Below are positions 19,372 through 21,894 of a stretch of 21,894 nt of DNA, piece after piece. How positions within the stretch are numbered: position 1 is the first letter of the stretch; each line of letters begins with the position of its first letter. The notes below the pieces were generated by a model. It searched no databases, had not been told where the DNA came from, and was given only the letters and a program-made list of their open reading frames with translations. The translations under genes were made by a program, and so were the position numbers. This stretch comes from a virus: positions 1-21,894 of IMG/VR virus record IMGVR_UViG_3300045431_000299; one strand, 5' to 3'.

Positions 19372-20768
19372 CAGACCTTCCAATCACTCGTTTTTGCTAG
19401 ATTTCTTGGTTTTGCTTTGTTGAAGAAATTTTGTTCTTCATCCTTTTGCTTCTTGGCAGCATCGCTGATGAATCCTTGATCTTCAGCAGAGACATCATAC
19501 ATTTTCATCTTAGCACGATTTACTCCAACAATAAACTTACGATTCTTTGCTTTGTCATTATAACGATTCTTCAGCTGCTTTACCATAATCTGATTGACTT
19601 CATCAAGTTCTTCTGTTGCAATCAGGGCAAACATTAGATCTGATGTTGCAGGAAGTCCAAAAGACTCTGAGGTATTTTCAAGATCAACATCTGTGTTACC
19701 ATATCCCTCACGATTTGTTTGTGTCGCAGTAAACAGAGGAACATTGTATTCAATTGCAAGTCCTCGTAGTTCTTCTGCAATAGACTTTACATATTCGTAA
19801 GAGTTAACATTCTTTGAACCCTTGTGACGAGAAGATGCACAGATGTTTAGATAATCAATGAAGATAACATCAGGAACAAACTTCTTCTTTAGTTTTAGTT
19901 CATCTAGAAGGAATCTAAAGTGATTCGCATTTGCCGTGGCAGTTGGATATTCCTTGATGATTAGTTTTCCAGTCACACCAGCAGCAACTGCCTCAAGTTT
20001 CTTGTCATAGACGGTCTTTGGCATTGTTTTAAGATCGTCAATGTTTGTATCAAGAAGATTCGCATCAATTCTTTCTGCGATTCGTTCTTCTGCCATCTCA
20101 CAAGTAATGTAGAGAACATTCATGCTACTCTTGAGACAGTGTGCTGCATGGTGACAAAGGAATAGAGACTTACCCACTCCAGTTCCTGCCATTACTACAT
20201 TAAGTGTCTTGGCAGTTACACCATCTCTGGTGATGGAGTTGAAGAACTCCAGATCAAACGGAATCTTCTTCTCTTCCTTGTGGTAGAAGTCATACCGTTT
20301 ATCTGCGTCTTCAATATAATCGTGTCCGATGTTGGGATCAAAAGATACCGCAAGTGCCTTGCTGAGAATATCAGGAATCTCACCATCGCCTCTAGCAGAC
20401 TTACCATCGATGATGTTGATGGATTCCATTATGGCGTTGTAGATTGCCTTCTTACGACAGAACTCTTCAGTTTCTTTCGTCAACCAGTCTAGATCAACCT
20501 TGTCGGCATCAGAAGTGATTGACTCCACAACATCGGAAATATCCTTGACTTGTACTTCGGTTAGATTCTTTTCCTTGTCAAGAATAATAATCAACGCTTC
20601 CTTGGTGGGAAGACCGTTGTACTTGAGAAAGTAATCCCTAACAGTTTCAAAGACAAATCTTTCAGAGAAATTATGAAAATACTCCTTCAGTAAAAAAGGA
20701 GATACCTTTCTTGCAAAGTTTTCATCTTTGATTAAGTTATGTAGGATTACTTGCTCAATATTATTCAT
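19371..20768 (-). CDS. 41: DnaB-type replicative helicase, T4 gp41-like
   Basis: 465 residues (T4 gp41 is 475). Residues 1-150 are the helical N-terminal domain. The RecA-like motor follows: Walker A AGTGVGKS (194-201, K200), Walker [11 protein letters not shown] (301-310, D305), the arginine-rich stretch KHFR-like region absent but QTNREGYGN (350-358) present as motif 4 of the DnaB family, and [10 protein letters not shown] plus [14 protein letters not shown] near the end. It unwinds the lagging-strand template as a hexamer and pairs with the primase next door. GAGGAA precedes the ATG; 8-nt overlap with uvsX. T4 gene 40, which lies between uvsX and 41 in T4, is missing. Confidence 0.93.
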   Translation of the reverse strand: MNNIEQVILHNLIKDENFARKVSPFLLKEYFHNFSERFVFETVRDYFLKYNGLPTKEALIIILDKEKNLTEVQVKDISDVVESITSDADKVDLDWLTKETEEFCRKKAIYNAIMESINIIDGKSARGDGEIPDILSKALAVSFDPNIGHDYIEDADKRYDFYHKEEKKIPFDLEFFNSITRDGVTAKTLNVVMAGTGVGKSLFLCHHAAHCLKSSMNVLYITCEMAEERIAERIDANLLDTNIDDLKTMPKTVYDKKLEAVAAGVTGKLIIKEYPTATANANHFRFLLDELKLKKKFVPDVIFIDYLNICASSRHKGSKNVNSYEYVKSIAEELRGLAIEYNVPLFTATQTNREGYGNTDVDLENTSESFGLPATSDLMFALIATEELDEVNQIMVKQLKNRYNDKAKNRKFIVGVNRAKMKMYDVSAEDQGFISDAAKKQKDEEQNFFNKAKPRNLAKTSDWKV

Positions 20769-21810
20769 TTTCTTCCTCTACTACTGTTTCAGATGTTCCA
20801 TACTTGAACTCTGATGCAGCTGCTTCGTTGATTTTGTCCATCAATTCCTTGGTAAAATACTTCTCAGGATTCTCGTAGATGTTCTTTTCAAACACCTTTG
20901 AACCGTCTGGTAGTTCGATTCTACCGCTTGTCTTTGAGAGTATACCATGATCTACTGCTAAGTCAACCAATCCATAATAAGGGTCTAAACCTGTTTCGTA
21001 GTTAAGACGGACATCAACGACCTTGTTTTCTTTTGTTAGACGACCTTTGTGTTGCTTGCAATGAATAATATTACCGACAACTTCACCAGAGGCATCCTTG
21101 TCCTTTTTCTTTGAAAGATAGACAACAATCGATGCGGCGTACTTAAGACCAGAACCACCACCCATCTCCTTCATTGGAACATATGCACCAACAACATCAT
21201 AAGTATGATTTGTAATAATCATTGGAATATGAGCAATGCCAAGTTTAACAGTCAGTACACGGAAAGTTGACTTGATAACTTGTGCTCTGGTCATATCACG
21301 AACTTCTTTGCCTTCGGCAGTATCGTTGATTTCTTTTGAGGTTGACAACATACCGAGTGAGTCAAGAACAATCATCATCTTCTTTCTCTTATTCTCTGGC
21401 ATCTCAAGATACTTATCAACAATAGTGACAATCTGCTTACGGAACTCTTCAATTGTCATGACCGGAAAAACTGCAACACGTTTTGGATCAACTCCACGAT
21501 TCTTGAACATTTCAGTAGTAACTGCTTGCTCTGAATCGAAGTAAAGAACAACTGCTTCAGGATGATCCTTGAGGAACTTAGAAACGATACCCATAGTAAT
21601 ATAGGTCTTACCCGTTGCTTGTTCTCCTGCAAGTGCCATAATCTTGTTGTCAGGAATGCCACCATAAACATCACCAGAAACAAGGGCATTCAGAATGTGA
21701 CATCCAGTATCAATTAGAACTCCGACATCACTTGTCGGAAGTCCATCGTTTACCAATGATGCATACTTGTTTCCAGACTCTTTAACAATACCATTTAAAA
21801 AATCACTCAT
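20761..21810 (-). CDS. uvsX: RecA-like recombinase UvsX
   Basis: 349 residues (T4 UvsX is 391). Walker A GEQATGKT (62-69, K68), a [11 protein letters not shown] strand with catalytic Glu (E94), Walker [12 protein letters not shown] (D150), and the L1/L2-like loops around [12 protein letters not shown] and [19 protein letters not shown]. It forms filaments on single-stranded DNA and promotes strand exchange, the basis of T4-type recombination-dependent replication. The acidic end (TVVEEENE) resembles acidic tails that bind single-strand binding protein or helicase loaders. AAGGAA precedes the ATG. It overlaps both neighbours by 8 nt. Confidence 0.94.
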   Translation of the reverse strand: MSDFLNGIVKESGNKYASLVNDGLPTSDVGVLIDTGCHILNALVSGDVYGGIPDNKIMALAGEQATGKTYITMGIVSKFLKDHPEAVVLYFDSEQAVTTEMFKNRGVDPKRVAVFPVMTIEEFRKQIVTIVDKYLEMPENKRKKMMIVLDSLGMLSTSKEINDTAEGKEVRDMTRAQVIKSTFRVLTVKLGIAHIPMIITNHTYDVVGAYVPMKEMGGGSGLKYAASIVVYLSKKKDKDASGEVVGNIIHCKQHKGRLTKENKVVDVRLNYETGLDPYYGLVDLAVDHGILSKTSGRIELPDGSKVFEKNIYENPEKYFTKELMDKINEAAASEFKYGTSETVVEEENE

Positions 21811-21892
21811 ATTTTTTCCTTATATTATTTACAATTTCTATAATCTTTGATGGAACATTAACTAAAACTGTGTAAATTAAAATACCAAAAAC
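21803..21892 (-). CDS. C-terminal fragment of a small membrane-like protein (truncated by window edge)
   Basis: The minus-strand frame is open from the window edge to TGA at 21805-21803: 29 residues starting [19 protein letters not shown] and ending with a basic tail RKKYE. The hydrophobic stretch could be a membrane helix. Coding is supported by the 8-nt overlap with the uvsX start, the same overlap as uvsX with the helicase gene; the fragment is too short to identify. Confidence 0.45.
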   Translation of the reverse strand, partial: VFGILIYTVLVNVPSKIIEIVNNIRKKYE

Positions 21893-21894
21893 AA

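Overview
The window looks like part of the genome of a tailed phage (Caudoviricetes) related to the T4-like myophages, most like those found in marine and other aquatic samples. Four things point there. (1) The minus strand carries a uvsX / gp41 helicase / gp61 primase block in T4 order, with tiny overlaps. (2) Exact T4-type late promoter octamers (TATAAATA) lie just upstream of plus-strand genes. (3) Several plus-strand proteins carry small modules that I associate with marine T4-like phages (DUF5872-, DUF6321-, DUF6267- and DUF7207-like; named from memory, not searched). (4) The DNA is A/T-rich, and genes are packed with 1-20 nt overlaps. I see no tRNA, rRNA, insertion sequence, integrase or CRISPR array. 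The host cannot be named from this sequence; a B12-dependent ribonucleotide reductase suggests it can obtain cobalamin.

Layout. Plus strand, 1-15035, is a late-type, probably virion-associated region in four transcription blocks. Block A (left edge to 5396) holds a truncated small basic protein, a HExxH metallopeptidase-like protein, an unknown protein, two small basic proteins sharing a 21-residue repeat and separated by one in-frame TGA, an FmdB-like zinc ribbon, a HAD-type phosphatase, an Ala/Pro/Ser-rich protein, a RecB/MGME1-like PD-(D/E)XK exonuclease and a NUMOD-like DNA-binding protein. A rho-independent terminator ends it. Block B (5475-10869) starts at a TATAAATA promoter and holds a 901-aa nucleotidyltransferase/nuclease-like/HNH fusion, a membrane-anchored GAF-like protein and a 685-aa string of small phage modules. 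Block C (10898-14231) also starts at TATAAATA. It holds a virion-like protein with a glycine/alanine-rich hydrophobic centre, a DUF7207-like protein and a ligase-fold (KxDG) protein fused to another phage module. Block D (14257-15035) is a probable lysis pair: a 3-TM holin-like protein and a small lipoprotein-like membrane protein.

Minus strand, 21892-15038, is a replication and nucleotide-metabolism region. It reads: edge fragment, uvsX, DnaB-type helicase, TOPRIM primase, thyX, a monomeric class II ribonucleotide reductase (nrdJ), a terminator, and then a RuvC-like resolvase behind its own TATAAATA. The last two coding regions of the opposing strands meet tail to tail with a 2-bp gap.

How it fits together. 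nrdJ and thyX supply dNTPs and dTMP; helicase and primase drive lagging-strand synthesis; UvsX drives recombination-dependent replication; the late-expressed RuvC-like enzyme would resolve branched DNA before packaging. The plus-strand late genes look like head or internal virion proteins, several with an N-terminal stretch resembling the T4 capsid-targeting sequence, followed by lysis genes. The most unusual part is the plus-strand late region, where several enzymatic domains and small modules, which I recall mostly as separate proteins, are joined in long reading frames.
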